64,000 nucleotides of DNA from Cellvibrio polysaccharolyticus (lineage in GTDB: Bacteria; Pseudomonadota; Gammaproteobacteria; Pseudomonadales; Cellvibrionaceae), in the NCBI RefSeq assembly GCF_015182315.1, contig NZ_PRDL01000001.1, forward strand, positions 1,240,001-1,304,000, read 5' to 3'. A program made the position numbers and the translations under genes. A model generated the notes under the pieces. The model was given only the letters and a program-made list of their open reading frames with translations, did not search any database and was not told where the DNA came from. Within the stretch, counting starts at the first letter, position 1. Each line of letters starts with the position of its first letter. This document shows, piece by piece, positions 53,245 through 64,000 of this stretch.

Positions 53245-54477
53245 ATGAAGCAGATTCCTGTAATTATGTTGGTGTGGTTGTTGGCGATCAGCCCGATGTC
53301 CGGTGCTGCGCTGACAGATCGTGAAATTCGCCTCGGTACCAATATGCATTTGGCGCCCGATGCTACCAATGACCCCCATTCTCCCCGTACCGGTTCGTTT
53401 GAGCCGCTGCAGTGTATTCTGGACCGTCTGGGCCAACCTTATTCCATCATCACCAAGCCCTGGCGACGTGCCTATCAGGAAGTGCGCAAGGAATTGCTCG
53501 ACGGTTTTTTTACCGCTATCGCTTTACGGGATACGCAGCGCTATGGAAGCTTGTCGGAACCTTTGGTGCTGGAAAACTGGTACTGGTTCTGGCGGGCGGA
53601 TATGCCGCCGGCGTCTTCATGGCGCGATGGTTACCGGTTGGGCACTATCCTCGGCAGCCAGCAGGAGTTGTGGTTAACGCAAGAAGGTTTTCCAAAAACG
53701 ATTACCGCCAACAACTTGCCGCAATTGTTGAAGATGTTGTTCAGTGGTCGCATTGATGTACTGCTTGCCGATAAAGATCAATTTGAAGATGCGTTCAAAC
53801 AATTAGCCGGAGAGTTCGCCTACCAATCCCGCTTCTTCCGTTATGTTCCGCTTAGCGTGTATTTTGGACATCCCTTTTTGAAACAACACCCGGATTTTTT
53901 AAAAGCATTTAACCGCGCCATGCCGGCCTGTGTATCCGATAATTTTTCCCTGTCGCCGTCCGAGCAAAAAATTATAGAAGACTACCTGGCACCGCTGATG
54001 GCGCAATGGCTGGTAGATGAATCACTCACCGATGCTGTTCAGGCGCAAAATAAAAACCTCGCTAAGATAACTGACGAAGCCTTACAGCAACTGGAAAGTG
54101 AATGGCTGGTGCCGATTGACGGAGAAGCCAGTTGGCAGTCCGAGGTTGTGAATCATCCGGTATCGGTTAAATTGCGGGGTTTCAAGCAACAAGCCGCCCC
54201 CCTGATTACCGAAATTATTGTGATGGATGCGCGCGGTGCCACGGTGGCGTCGAGCGATGCCACGACCAATTTTTTGAACCATCATGAAGAAAAATATTTA
54301 TCGGTGTTTGGCAAACCGGAAGGTACCTTGCTGGTCGAGCCGGTGATGTACGATGCCTCCACGCGGCACTTTCAGGTTCATGTCAGTGCGCCGGTTTATA
54401 TTGCCGGCGTAACACAAAGCGTTGGCGTGTTAACAGTGGGCGTTGATGTCGAGCAAGCGCTCTCGCTGGACGATTAA
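53245..54477 (+). CDS. Periplasmic solute-binding (SBP_bac_3-like) domain fused to a Cache-like domain
   Basis: A 410-residue exported protein. The signal peptide is hydrophobic, ending near PMSGA-A (residue 21). Residues 25-260 resemble the family 3 solute-binding fold (FEPLQCILDRLGQPYSIITK, then PWRRAYQEVRKELLDGFF). Residues about 290-405 resemble a PDC/Cache domain (TEIIVMDARGATVASSDATT and VHVSAPVYIAGVTQSVGVLT). There is no lipobox, second membrane helix or output domain, so it is a free periplasmic binding protein with two sensor-type modules, perhaps docking on a separate receptor. The start has no strong ribosome-binding site. Confidence 0.75.
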   Translation: MKQIPVIMLVWLLAISPMSGAALTDREIRLGTNMHLAPDATNDPHSPRTGSFEPLQCILDRLGQPYSIITKPWRRAYQEVRKELLDGFFTAIALRDTQRYGSLSEPLVLENWYWFWRADMPPASSWRDGYRLGTILGSQQELWLTQEGFPKTITANNLPQLLKMLFSGRIDVLLADKDQFEDAFKQLAGEFAYQSRFFRYVPLSVYFGHPFLKQHPDFLKAFNRAMPACVSDNFSLSPSEQKIIEDYLAPLMAQWLVDESLTDAVQAQNKNLAKITDEALQQLESEWLVPIDGEASWQSEVVNHPVSVKLRGFKQQAAPLITEIIVMDARGATVASSDATTNFLNHHEEKYLSVFGKPEGTLLVEPVMYDASTRHFQVHVSAPVYIAGVTQSVGVLTVGVDVEQALSLDD

Positions 54478-54499
54478 CCGCCGTTCATTCTTTCAGCAT

Positions 54500-54541
54500 A
54501 AAAAAAGCCCCGCACCGGATTATCCGGGCGGGGCTTTTTGC
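54500..54541. terminator. Bidirectional terminator between the solute-binding gene and ettA
   Basis: AAAAAGCCCCGC (54502-54513) pairs with GCGGGGCTTTTT (54528-54539), with an inner CCGG/CCGG stem. It serves both convergent genes. Confidence 0.93.
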
Positions 54542-54552
54542 TTTCAGGTGGA

Positions 54553-56217
<1,665 letters not shown>

Positions 56218-56593
56218 GTCGGGCCAGACCTCTGTCAATAATGAGTGAGTCAAAGCGGCGTACTATAAAGAAACAAGACAGGAGGGGGAAGTGTCCTCCG
56301 GTTTCCGGGGTGTTTTGATGATAAAACCATCAAAAAATCACATAAAAATTTAGAAAACGCAGAAAATTTGTGCAAAATTCATGGTATTGGCTGCGTTGGG
56401 CGTGGTTGCAATTTGCGCCCTGTGCAGGACGCTCCGACGATTTACCTCTATACTGCGCCAGTCGATTTGGCAAAATGGACGGTGCGCGCAAGCAGGATTT
56501 TTGCACCGGCAAACGAATCACTCACTGTACCTGGCCGGGCCGGGTGTATGCATTGCGACTACCACAGGGTAACCCCGACATTTCAGGAGAATA
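56218..56593. other. Divergent promoter region between ettA and the lipid-transport operon
   Basis: About 375 bases that must hold two divergent promoters. No repeat, RNA or gene was recognised; the left part is AT-rich. Confidence 0.35.
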
Positions 56594-57706
56594 ATGAGCA
56601 GCGCCAGTTACACCAGTGAATCCGATTCGTCGCAAACCCGGCTCGTGCTGGGCGGCGAATGGCAATTACAGGATGCGCCGTCCGGAGACGACATCTGTGC
56701 TTCCATCTCTCCCTCGACACCCCGCGTGGTGGTCGATACCAGCCCATTGCAGCGTTGGGATTCCAGCCTCGTTATCGCCATGACGCAGCTGGAGCGCTAT
56801 TGCACCGAACAGGGTATTGAACTGGACGTTTCGCAAACGCCGCGCGGTCTTCAGCAATTGCTGGCGCTGGCGGGTGGCATCCCGGCTTTTCGTCCGGCAG
56901 AAGAACCGGAAAAACTGCATTTTCTCAGCCGCGTTTCCCACTTTGCGTTGGCGCAATGGGAACAGCTGCGCAACACGCTCATCTTTGTCGGCGATATTTG
57001 TCTGGCGCTGGGGCGGTGGTTGACCGGGCGAGCCAAAACCCGCCGTAGTGATATTTATTTCTTTGTTGAACAGGCAGGCCCACGTGCGCTGGCCATTGTT
57101 ACCCTGATCGCGCTGCTGGTCGGGATGATTCTCGCCTACCTGGGTTCTGTGCAATTGCGTCAATTGGGCGCGCAGGTATACGTGGCTGATCTGGTAGCGA
57201 TTGGCATGGTGCGTGAAATGGGCGCGCTGATGACGGCGGTAATTATGGCCGGGCGCACCGGTGCGGCTTATGCGGCGCAATTGGGCACCATGCAGGTCAA
57301 CGAAGAGATTGATGCTTTAAAAGTGATGGGCATTTCCAGTATGGAATTTCTCGTGCTGCCGCGTTTACTGGCGCTGGTCTTTGTGATGCCGCTGCTGGCC
57401 ATTTATGCCAACGTAGTGGGTATTATCGGCGGTGCCATTATCGCCACCAGCATGGATGTCAGCATCATCCAATATGTGCTGCAATCGCAAGGCGCGGTTG
57501 ATTGGGTGGATGTCGCCAGCGGCCTCATTAAAAGTCTCTTCTTCGGTATTCTTATTGCCATTGCCGGCTGTCAGGCCGGGCTGAATTGTGGCCGCAATTC
57601 CAATGCGGTGGGCATGGCGGCAACCAACGCCGTGGTAAAAGCCATCGTCTACCTGGTGTTAGCCGATGCCGCGTTTAATGTGCTCTACGACAAGTTGGGG
57701 ATCTGA
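56594..57706 (+). CDS. MlaE-type ABC permease with N-terminal STAS-like domain
   Basis: A 370-residue inner-membrane protein. Residues 1-110 form a STAS-like domain (PRVVVDTSPLQRWDSSLVIA) that MlaE of E. coli does not carry in the same chain (there MlaB is separate). The MlaE domain follows with the conserved blocks AGRTGAAYAAQLGTMQVNEE and IDALKVMGISSMEFLVLPRL. It is the permease of a phospholipid transporter. The next gene begins two bases after this stop. AGGAG eight bases before the ATG supports the start. Confidence 0.92.
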   Translation: MSSASYTSESDSSQTRLVLGGEWQLQDAPSGDDICASISPSTPRVVVDTSPLQRWDSSLVIAMTQLERYCTEQGIELDVSQTPRGLQQLLALAGGIPAFRPAEEPEKLHFLSRVSHFALAQWEQLRNTLIFVGDICLALGRWLTGRAKTRRSDIYFFVEQAGPRALAIVTLIALLVGMILAYLGSVQLRQLGAQVYVADLVAIGMVREMGALMTAVIMAGRTGAAYAAQLGTMQVNEEIDALKVMGISSMEFLVLPRLLALVFVMPLLAIYANVVGIIGGAIIATSMDVSIIQYVLQSQGAVDWVDVASGLIKSLFFGILIAIAGCQAGLNCGRNSNAVGMAATNAVVKAIVYLVLADAAFNVLYDKLGI

Positions 57707-57707
57707 T

Positions 57708-58493
57708 ATGGAAAAAGAAGCTTTTATTTCCGTCAGGGATTTATCCATCGGCTACGGTAAGCGCATCGTTCAGCAAAACCTGAATTTTGATGTAAAAAAG
57801 AACGATATCTTTTTTATTATCGGCGGCAGTGGCTGCGGCAAAACAACGCTGCTTAAACACATGATCGGTTTGATTGAGCCGGCTGCCGGTGAAGTCATCT
57901 ATCATCCCCGCGCTGGCGAGACGGTCAATTTTTATCAATCCGATCAGGACACCCGCCTCGAATTGTTAAAGAGTTGGGGCATTACCTTCCAGTCCGGCGC
58001 CTTGTTTTCTACCATGACGCTGGCTGAAAACGTCTCCCTGCCGTTGCAGCTGTACACCGACCTGAGTGAAAAACAGATTGCCGAGGTGGTTTCCTACAAG
58101 CTGGCGCTGGTTGGCCTGGCCGGTTTTGAAAGTTTTTATCCATCAGAAATCAGCGGTGGTATGCACAAACGGGCAGGGCTTGCCCGTGCTATTGCCCTCG
58201 ACCCCAAATTGTTATTTTTCGATGAGCCGTCGGCGGGGTTGGACCCGATCAGTTCGCTGCGGCTCGATCAGCTGATCCTTCAGGTGTGTCAGGCGCTCGA
58301 CTCTACGGTGATTATCGTGTCTCACGAATTACCCAGTATTTTGTCCATTGGTACCAATAGCGTATTTCTTGATGCGCAACGTAAAACCATGCTCGATGCG
58401 GGCGACCCCAATGAACTGCTGGAAAACAGCCCTGAACCCAAAGTTCGTCAATTTTTAAGCCGTGCGGAAAGTTCTGCCGAGGAATCTTCATGA
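57708..58493 (+). CDS. MlaF-type ABC transporter ATPase
   Basis: A 261-residue ATPase. Walker A is GGSGCGKTTLLKHMIG, the signature is EISGGMHKRAGLARAIAL (the GGM variant typical of MlaF) and Walker B is LLFFDEPSAGLDPI. It drives the MlaE-like permease. The ATG at 57708 lies two bases after the permease stop. The gene overlaps the MCE gene by 4 bp (58490-58493). All four genes 56594-60050 form one tight operon. Confidence 0.95.
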   Translation: MEKEAFISVRDLSIGYGKRIVQQNLNFDVKKNDIFFIIGGSGCGKTTLLKHMIGLIEPAAGEVIYHPRAGETVNFYQSDQDTRLELLKSWGITFQSGALFSTMTLAENVSLPLQLYTDLSEKQIAEVVSYKLALVGLAGFESFYPSEISGGMHKRAGLARAIALDPKLLFFDEPSAGLDPISSLRLDQLILQVCQALDSTVIIVSHELPSILSIGTNSVFLDAQRKTMLDAGDPNELLENSPEPKVRQFLSRAESSAEESS

Positions 58494-59470
58494 GTAGCAA
58501 CAAGAACATTTCACTCGCCATTGGTGCTTTTATTGTGGGCGCCGTGTTCCTGGTTTTTATTGCACTGCTGTTTTTTTCCGGTGGCCGTTTGTTCGCCGAT
58601 AAAGAGCGCGTGGTGATGTACTTTGACGGCTCTGTACAGGGCTTGCAGGTGGGCGCGCCGGTCAAATTAAAAGGCGTGGTGCTGGGTGAAATTGTCAATA
58701 TTGAAATCAACTTTCAGCGCGATGATCAAATTGTAGTCACCGCCGTTACCGCCGATCTGGTGATGAAGCGCATCAATAGCGATGGGGTTAATGTCAGTGA
58801 GGCATTTCTTGAAAAAGCGATTGCCAATGGCCTGCGGGCGCAGCTGAACTACCAAAGTTTCCTCACCGGTTTATTGTACGTTGAACTGGATTTTTATCCC
58901 GGCAGCTTGCTGCGACTGCACGACATTCAAAAAAATTATGTTGAGCTGCCCACTATTGCTACCAGCTTTGAAGAAATATCCCGCTCGTTTCAGGAGCTGG
59001 ATGTTAAAAGCCTGGTGGATAGCCTGAACAATATCACCCGCAAAATTGACGATATTGTGGGCGGCGGGCAGATTCAGGAAACCCTCGGCAACTTCAACCG
59101 GGTAGCTGAATCCATCGAACGCACCTCCCACACCGTGGACCGGGAAATCGGTTCGCTGGGGGCGGATATCAAGGTGACGCTGAACAGCCTTAACCACCTG
59201 ATGACGGAACTGAATAATCAGGCACCCAGGTTGACTCATTCGCTGGATCAAAGTTTGAGTGCGCTGCAAGGCAGCCTGGAAAGTTTTGACCAGGCCACCA
59301 ATAACCTCAACCAGATGTTATCCGATGATGCGCCGCTGGTTTATCAGTTGAACCGCACGCTGTCAGATATCAGCCGCTCTGCCCAGGCTTTTCAAAGCTT
59401 GAGTGAAACCCTGGATCAACAACCGGAATCCCTGTTACGCGGCAGAAAAGCCCTACCGGAAAAGGAATAA
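58490..59470 (+). CDS. MCE-domain lipid-transport protein (MlaD/PqiB-like)
   Basis: A 326-residue periplasmic protein anchored by one N-terminal helix (ISLAIGAFIVGAVFLVFIAL). The MCE domain follows at about residues 40-125 (FDGSVQGLQVGAPVKLKGVV, and LRAQLNYQSFLTGLLYVELD). A long helical C-terminal tail of about 170 residues, rich in Asn/Leu heptads (around DIKVTLNSLNHLMTELNNQA), may form a tunnel or needle. It binds lipid between the inner and outer membranes. It overlaps the ATPase gene by 4 bp. Confidence 0.92.
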   Translation: MSSNKNISLAIGAFIVGAVFLVFIALLFFSGGRLFADKERVVMYFDGSVQGLQVGAPVKLKGVVLGEIVNIEINFQRDDQIVVTAVTADLVMKRINSDGVNVSEAFLEKAIANGLRAQLNYQSFLTGLLYVELDFYPGSLLRLHDIQKNYVELPTIATSFEEISRSFQELDVKSLVDSLNNITRKIDDIVGGGQIQETLGNFNRVAESIERTSHTVDREIGSLGADIKVTLNSLNHLMTELNNQAPRLTHSLDQSLSALQGSLESFDQATNNLNQMLSDDAPLVYQLNRTLSDISRSAQAFQSLSETLDQQPESLLRGRKALPEKE

Positions 59471-59471
59471 A

Positions 59472-60050
59472 ATGATGCGCAAATTTTTAGGTATTTTGTT
59501 GGCAGTGTCGGTATTGGCGGCCTGTAGCTCGCCGCAAAAAAATTATTATGTACTCTCTTCGGCGTCTGCCCCGCAAACCACGGGCTCGCAGGAAATTACC
59601 ACGCTTATCGGCATCGGCCCGGTTGAAGTGGCTGAATACCTCAACCGTCTGCACATCGTCTGGCAATCCGGGCAGGGCGAGCTGATTATGTCGGGCAATC
59701 ACTTCTGGGCAGAACCGCTGGACAAAGGCATTACCCGCGCTCTCGCACTCAACCTGACGGCGGCTAACAGCAACCGCAGCACGGTTGCATTCCCCTGGCG
59801 CGCCGATAACAAGCCGCGCTACAGCGTGCGCGTTCAGGTCCAAGCCCTTGACCGCATTGACAGCAATGCCAGAATGGATGCTGTCTGGCAACTGGTAGAC
59901 AACGACGCCGGCCAGGTCATCCACCGCAAACGCTTCGTCCAAACCACCCCGGTGGATGCTGGCGTCTCTTCTCTAACCCGTGCGTACAGTGATCTTTTGA
60001 CGGTATTGGCGAAGGATATTGAGGGTTCGCTGATTACTTTTGGGGTTTAA
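59472..60050 (+). CDS. ABC-type transport auxiliary lipoprotein (PqiC-like)
   Basis: A 192-residue lipoprotein. MMRKFLGILLAVSVLAACSS carries lipobox LAAC (cysteine 18). The body matches the ABC_trans_aux/PqiC family: YYVLSSASAP near the start, IGIGPVEVAEYLNRLHIVWQ and SGNHFWAEPLDKGITRALAL. It probably docks the MCE protein at the outer membrane. The ATG at 59472 is one base after the MCE stop. Confidence 0.92.
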   Translation: MMRKFLGILLAVSVLAACSSPQKNYYVLSSASAPQTTGSQEITTLIGIGPVEVAEYLNRLHIVWQSGQGELIMSGNHFWAEPLDKGITRALALNLTAANSNRSTVAFPWRADNKPRYSVRVQVQALDRIDSNARMDAVWQLVDNDAGQVIHRKRFVQTTPVDAGVSSLTRAYSDLLTVLAKDIEGSLITFGV

Positions 60051-60463
60051 TAGGCTTCCGGCCGCAACCAGCTCGTCTCTTAAAAAAGTGCAATGGCTGT
60101 TGCTTCAGGAGTTAGCTGTTTCAAATAAAGCGGCTAACTCTTGCGTCGTTTTCCCGAATAAAAATAAACGGAAATATAATTTTTACGCGCCTTTCCCGGC
60201 GCTAAAGTTGGAATTCTGCTTAAGATTCACCGTGTTTTCCAACCGCAATCCCTTCATGCGTGTTAGTTGTCTTTGAGCGGGCGCTTTGCGACTTTCTGAA
60301 ATGACAGGTAATAAGGTTATCTTGCATAACCTGTTAAGGTTTCTCATCTATCCTTCATTAATGTTCAAATTCGCAAAGGATATTTGGCTCGAGTTTTAGA
60401 ACCCGGAGCAGATAACGATGACGGATATAAGGTTAAATTCCAATATAAGTAACGGAGCGCGGC
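60051..60463. other. Intergenic region, no gene seen
   Basis: About 410 AT-rich bases between the lipid-transport operon and the surface lipase gene. No repeat, RNA or terminator was recognised. Confidence 0.3.
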
Positions 60464-62830
60464 ATGAAAAATAACCTACCAATATTGGCGGCTTTGTTAA
60501 CCGCTGCACTTTTGTTAACCGGCTGTGGCAGTGATTCGAAACCCGGACTTCCTGCACCGGTTCCTGCGCCCGCTCCGGAGCCTCAGCCTGAACCGGTTGG
60601 CTTTGAGCCGGGTACGCACCCGCGCTTTGATCCGGTGGTGGGTGATATTCCTTTTAATTCCGATCTGGTTTTTGCTGCGGCTGCAGCCAGTGATGGCACC
60701 GCAGATGTGGGTGTCGCTACTGATCCTGTCAGGGCTGCGGTTAATCAGTTGGACGGGTTTTCTTCCAGTGCTTATTTTGATGTACTGGTGGAGGGCAGCA
60801 TTGATTCTTCTTCAGTGATTCCCGATCAAACTGTTTTCCTGATAGAGGTTGATACCGCGGGCAAAGATGCGTTGAATCCGGAAAATATAACCGGGCTGGC
60901 GGGGGCCGCCAATGTTGATGTGCAGGTGGTGTCACTGGATGCTGGAAGCCATAACGCGATTCGTGTCGTGCCCACGGAACCACTGAAACCTAAAACCAAA
61001 TATCTGGTTATTCTCACCAATGATTTACGTGATGCAGCCGGGGACGCGCTGACCCCCTCCCGTGCTTATCACGATCTTCGTTCTGCGGGGGCTGATGTTC
61101 CTGCTGCGCTTCAACCGGTGCAGCAGGCGCTTGCCGGTTGGGAGCAATTGGCGAGTGGCTTTCTGGTTGCTGCCAGCAATGGACAATTAACACCGGAAAC
61201 CGCAAAAGAGAAACTGGTGTTGGCTTATACCTTTACCACCACGGACGCTACGGCAACCTTGCTTGCTATGGCTGCACCTCGGGCTGCTGTGATGCAGATA
61301 TTGAGGGATGCCACTACGGAACCGGTATTTGGCTTTCCCGAGGTAATTGAGTGGTCCAACGCAGGGATATTGTCCACACCTGTTGCCCGATCTTTGGGTG
61401 TCAGCGAATTCACCGGGATTGATTTCAATAATTTCAGCAGTACCTTGCTGGCCAATGTTGGCAAGTTGTACACCGGTTATATCCGTTTGCCTTATTATTT
61501 AACGCCGCCGGATGGTTTGCCCTTCGCGGGTTTTCTGGCAAAACAATGGACGCCGAATTTGGAGTTGGCCGCTCTGCTGAATACAGAAATACCGACAGAT
61601 GTAGATGGCAGTTACAACCTGACGCATCGCTTTCCTTTCGCGGCCCAGGTAGCGGATGAGTCGTTACCTCTGCAAGTGACGCTACCGCAGGACAATCATA
61701 TTCCAGGTTATGCAGGCGCTGCGACCTGTGGTCAGATTTACCAAAGCAATGGCTATCCGGTTGTTATTTTCGTGCATGGTATTACCAACGACCGCACTTC
61801 AGTGGTAGGGCTGGCGCATACGCTGGCGAGTCGTTGTATTGTTACCCTTGCTATCGATTTGCCTTTGCACGGTGTGCCGGCTAACAGCGCTTTTGTTAAT
61901 GTCTTGAATGTTGAACACAGCAAGTCCATTCCCTTCTCCGCGTTGTATGGCAGTAATGCCCCGCGTGAGCGTCACTTCAATGTGGCCGGGGCTACCGGCG
62001 CGCCGGCGCCCATGAACTTTACCCAGCCAGGCACAAACGACGGCTCGGGTGCCCAGTTTATTAATTTGGGTAACCTCGCCAATACGCGTGATAACAATCG
62101 GCAAGCGGTGATGGATTTATTAAACCTGAATGCCAGTATTGGCAATATCAATACAGAGGTTCGCAAATTTAACCCTGTGGGTCTGGACGTTAACCGGGTG
62201 AATGTTGTGGGTCTGTCTCTTGGCAGTATGTTGGGTACGGTTTTTGTCAGTGTAAACCAGGCCGCTATACAGGCGGATGCTCAGGCTGGTCTTTCTTCAA
62301 GCTTAAAACCAATACGTGGCCTGGTGGCATCCGCACCCGGTGCCCAGGTGAGCCAGATTCTGGTGAACTCCCCAACGTTTGGCCCGGTCATTAACAATGG
62401 TCTCGCCGCTGCCGGTGTGCACGAGGGTTCTGCAGATTACGAGCGTTTTGTGTATACCGCACAAAGTATGCTGGATGCAGCTGATCCGGTAAGCTTTCTG
62501 CCAGCACTGGCACAACTGGATGTGCCGGTGTTGGTGCAGCAAGTGAATGGTGATCTCGTTATACCCAATGCGGTAGAGGGAGCACCTTTGGCGGGCACTG
62601 AAGGATTTGCCCAATTATTGTCGGCAACCCAGGTGGGGCTCGGTAATACACAGCTCGGGCGAGGTATTGTAAAAGTTACCGCCGGCGAGCACGCCTCTCT
62701 ACTTAGAGTTAACACCGCTGCACCACAAATTACCGCCGAATTTCAAACACAAGTGGTGACTTTTGTACTGAATAATGGTCAGGTGGCTATCGGCGCAGGC
62801 GCACCACAAAACATTGAAATATCGGAATAA
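60464..62830 (+). CDS. Surface lipoprotein lipase, VolA/Pla-1/cef type
   Basis: A 788-residue lipoprotein. The lipobox is LLTGC with Cys21, followed by a proline-rich linker PAPVPAPAPEPQPEP. The N-terminal beta domain is FDPVVGDIPFNSDLVF (the VolA/Pla-1 start). The C-terminal alpha/beta hydrolase has VVIFVHGITNDRTSVVGLAH (oxyanion side) and the nucleophile elbow GLSLGS with Ser585. VolA-type proteins are surface-exposed (lyso)phospholipases that liberate fatty acids for growth. It lies alone behind the lipid-transport operon, so a link to lipid scavenging is possible but not shown. Confidence 0.9.
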   Translation: MKNNLPILAALLTAALLLTGCGSDSKPGLPAPVPAPAPEPQPEPVGFEPGTHPRFDPVVGDIPFNSDLVFAAAAASDGTADVGVATDPVRAAVNQLDGFSSSAYFDVLVEGSIDSSSVIPDQTVFLIEVDTAGKDALNPENITGLAGAANVDVQVVSLDAGSHNAIRVVPTEPLKPKTKYLVILTNDLRDAAGDALTPSRAYHDLRSAGADVPAALQPVQQALAGWEQLASGFLVAASNGQLTPETAKEKLVLAYTFTTTDATATLLAMAAPRAAVMQILRDATTEPVFGFPEVIEWSNAGILSTPVARSLGVSEFTGIDFNNFSSTLLANVGKLYTGYIRLPYYLTPPDGLPFAGFLAKQWTPNLELAALLNTEIPTDVDGSYNLTHRFPFAAQVADESLPLQVTLPQDNHIPGYAGAATCGQIYQSNGYPVVIFVHGITNDRTSVVGLAHTLASRCIVTLAIDLPLHGVPANSAFVNVLNVEHSKSIPFSALYGSNAPRERHFNVAGATGAPAPMNFTQPGTNDGSGAQFINLGNLANTRDNNRQAVMDLLNLNASIGNINTEVRKFNPVGLDVNRVNVVGLSLGSMLGTVFVSVNQAAIQADAQAGLSSSLKPIRGLVASAPGAQVSQILVNSPTFGPVINNGLAAAGVHEGSADYERFVYTAQSMLDAADPVSFLPALAQLDVPVLVQQVNGDLVIPNAVEGAPLAGTEGFAQLLSATQVGLGNTQLGRGIVKVTAGEHASLLRVNTAAPQITAEFQTQVVTFVLNNGQVAIGAGAPQNIEISE

Positions 62831-63000
62831 TACGCGGGCTTCTCCAACCGGGACCGCTCGGCCCGGTTGGCGCTCGTTAAATTCAGACAACGACTCAAAA
62901 GCTCTGGTTAACGACCGGAAAAAATCAGTCTGTCGATTTGGGGGCGTATGAATGTCCCCAATAATAAAATGAACAGTAAGTTAATGCATGGGTAGCGGCA

Positions 63001-63609
63001 ATGAGTGAATGGGTTCTATCCATTATGGAACGCCTGGGTTACTTCGGTATCGCCCTTTTAATGTTTTTGGATAACGTCTTTCCCCCAATTCCCTCTGAAA
63101 TTATTATGCCATCCGCAGGTTACACCGCCTCCCGGGGGGAGTTGCAGCTTTTTGGGGTGATTTTGGCTGGCAGTATCGGTTCTTTGCTTGCAGCTGCCGC
63201 CCTGTATTGGATCGGGCGTAACATTCCCCGGCAAACTTTGTTTAGCTGGGTGGATCGGTATGGTAAGTATTTATTTATTAAATCGACCGATGTAGAAAAG
63301 GCTTTGGATTGGTTCGAGCGCTATGGGCATCGTGTCGTATTCTTTGGCCGTATGATTCCTGCGGTACGCTCGTTGATCAGTATCCCGGCGGGTATGAGTC
63401 GTATGCCGTTTTACAAGTTTATGTTTTACAGCACACTGGGTACCGTAATCTGGACAACCTTTCTGGCCTGTATCGGTTTTTACCTGGGAGAGAATCAGGC
63501 GCTGATGCAAAGTGTGTTGCATAAGGTAGCCATGTTGATTCTGGTTTTATTTTTGCTCTATATTCTGGTCTTTCTGATCAAAAAATATGTCAAGCCTGGT
63601 AATCGATAA
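63001..63609 (+). CDS. DedA-family inner-membrane protein (SNARE-associated/VTT)
   Basis: A 202-residue DedA protein. The family blocks are LMFLDNVFPPIPSEIIMPSA (re-entrant Glu region), AALYWIGRNI, FFGRMIPAVRSLISIPAGMS (the conserved Arg/Pro/Gly motif) and several membrane helices at the C-terminus. DedA proteins act as lipid scramblases or polyprenyl-phosphate transporters and support membrane-potential and antibiotic tolerance. Transcribed alone. Confidence 0.94.
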   Translation: MSEWVLSIMERLGYFGIALLMFLDNVFPPIPSEIIMPSAGYTASRGELQLFGVILAGSIGSLLAAAALYWIGRNIPRQTLFSWVDRYGKYLFIKSTDVEKALDWFERYGHRVVFFGRMIPAVRSLISIPAGMSRMPFYKFMFYSTLGTVIWTTFLACIGFYLGENQALMQSVLHKVAMLILVLFLLYILVFLIKKYVKPGNR

Positions 63610-64000
63610 ACAGCTTTTTGACATAGCAACCGGAAGCATAATCACCCTTGCGGGTTTTCATGTTCGCCGCACCTTGTTTTCTGCTTTCTTCCTCCGCTGA
63701 AGTGCTGCGATTTCATTCCTTCCCTGACAGCGTTGTCATTTCAATAACGCTGACTTTCAAAAAATCCCATTGGAAAATAGTTAAAAGTACTATTAGTGGT
63801 AGAGATGGTTGCAGCGATTTATTAAATGAATTTTTGTAACCGATTACATTTTTTATGGGTTAAATGATGAAACGTTTACACGCTGTTTAGGCGTTTTTTT
63901 GGGAAGAATTTTCTAACAATTTGCCAATTTGTAAACTAAATTTATTGTCAGATGTTGCCCGATACGCATGCTCTGTGTAGTATCTCGCCTAACAGCTCAC
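63610..64000. other. AT-rich end of the window, no gene seen
   Basis: About 390 bases with no supportable gene; a 63-codon frame at 63648-63839 has no ribosome-binding site. Confidence 0.3.

Noticed and set aside
63648..63839. 63-codon frame behind dedA
   Set aside because: No ribosome-binding site and no family features; sequence is AT-rich spacer.

Overview
This window looks like chromosome of a Gram-negative gammaproteobacterium, most likely of the Cellvibrio/Saccharophagus kind. It has several TonB-dependent receptors, Mla-type lipid transport, EttA, RadA and a cobalamin-riboswitch-controlled BtuB. The genus is inferred from overall gene style, not proven. No tRNA, rRNA, CRISPR array, prophage or complete insertion sequence was seen.

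Bases 1 to about 28.9 kb form an organosulfur-scavenging island. It encodes three SfnB/DszC-type flavin monooxygenases with the acyl-CoA dehydrogenase fold (the first cut by the window edge), two SsuD/DszA-type luciferase-like monooxygenases, and two cytoplasmic DszB-like desulfinases. It also carries a RutE-like nitroreductase, one Dpp-type ABC transporter with two Tat-exported binding lipoproteins, two TonB receptors, a class II aldolase, a secreted lipase-like hydrolase, a glutathione S-transferase and an aldo/keto reductase. The implied job is uptake of sulfur-containing organic molecules and oxidative release of their sulfur as sulfite. No regulator is encoded in the island.

The non-coding gaps of this island hold the most unusual feature of the window: a family of structured elements (seven full copies, one decayed copy and two solo ends). 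Outer ends and core are conserved between copies. The middle of the two arms differs in nearly every copy yet stays self-complementary within the copy. Nine of the ten sit in the organosulfur island and the tenth sits directly behind the encapsulin operon. I do not recognise the family.

From 32.1 to 37.2 kb lies a sulfur-storage module: rhodanese, serine acetyltransferase and a small XRE regulator, then a Family 2A (SrpI-type) encapsulin shell protein and its cargo, a cysteine desulfurase with a 254-residue disordered N-terminal extension. With the island it suggests a route from organosulfur to sulfite/sulfide, cysteine and compartmentalised sulfur.

The rest (37.7 to 64 kb) is ordinary chromosome: a TraF-like outer-membrane protein, a PDC-sensor membrane protein, radA, DUF3597, a LysR/old-yellow-enzyme pair with two small downstream genes, a chemotaxis receptor, a ROK sugar kinase, the riboswitch-btuB unit, orphan periplasmic proteins, ettA, an MCE/Mla-type lipid transport operon, a large surface lipase and a DedA protein.
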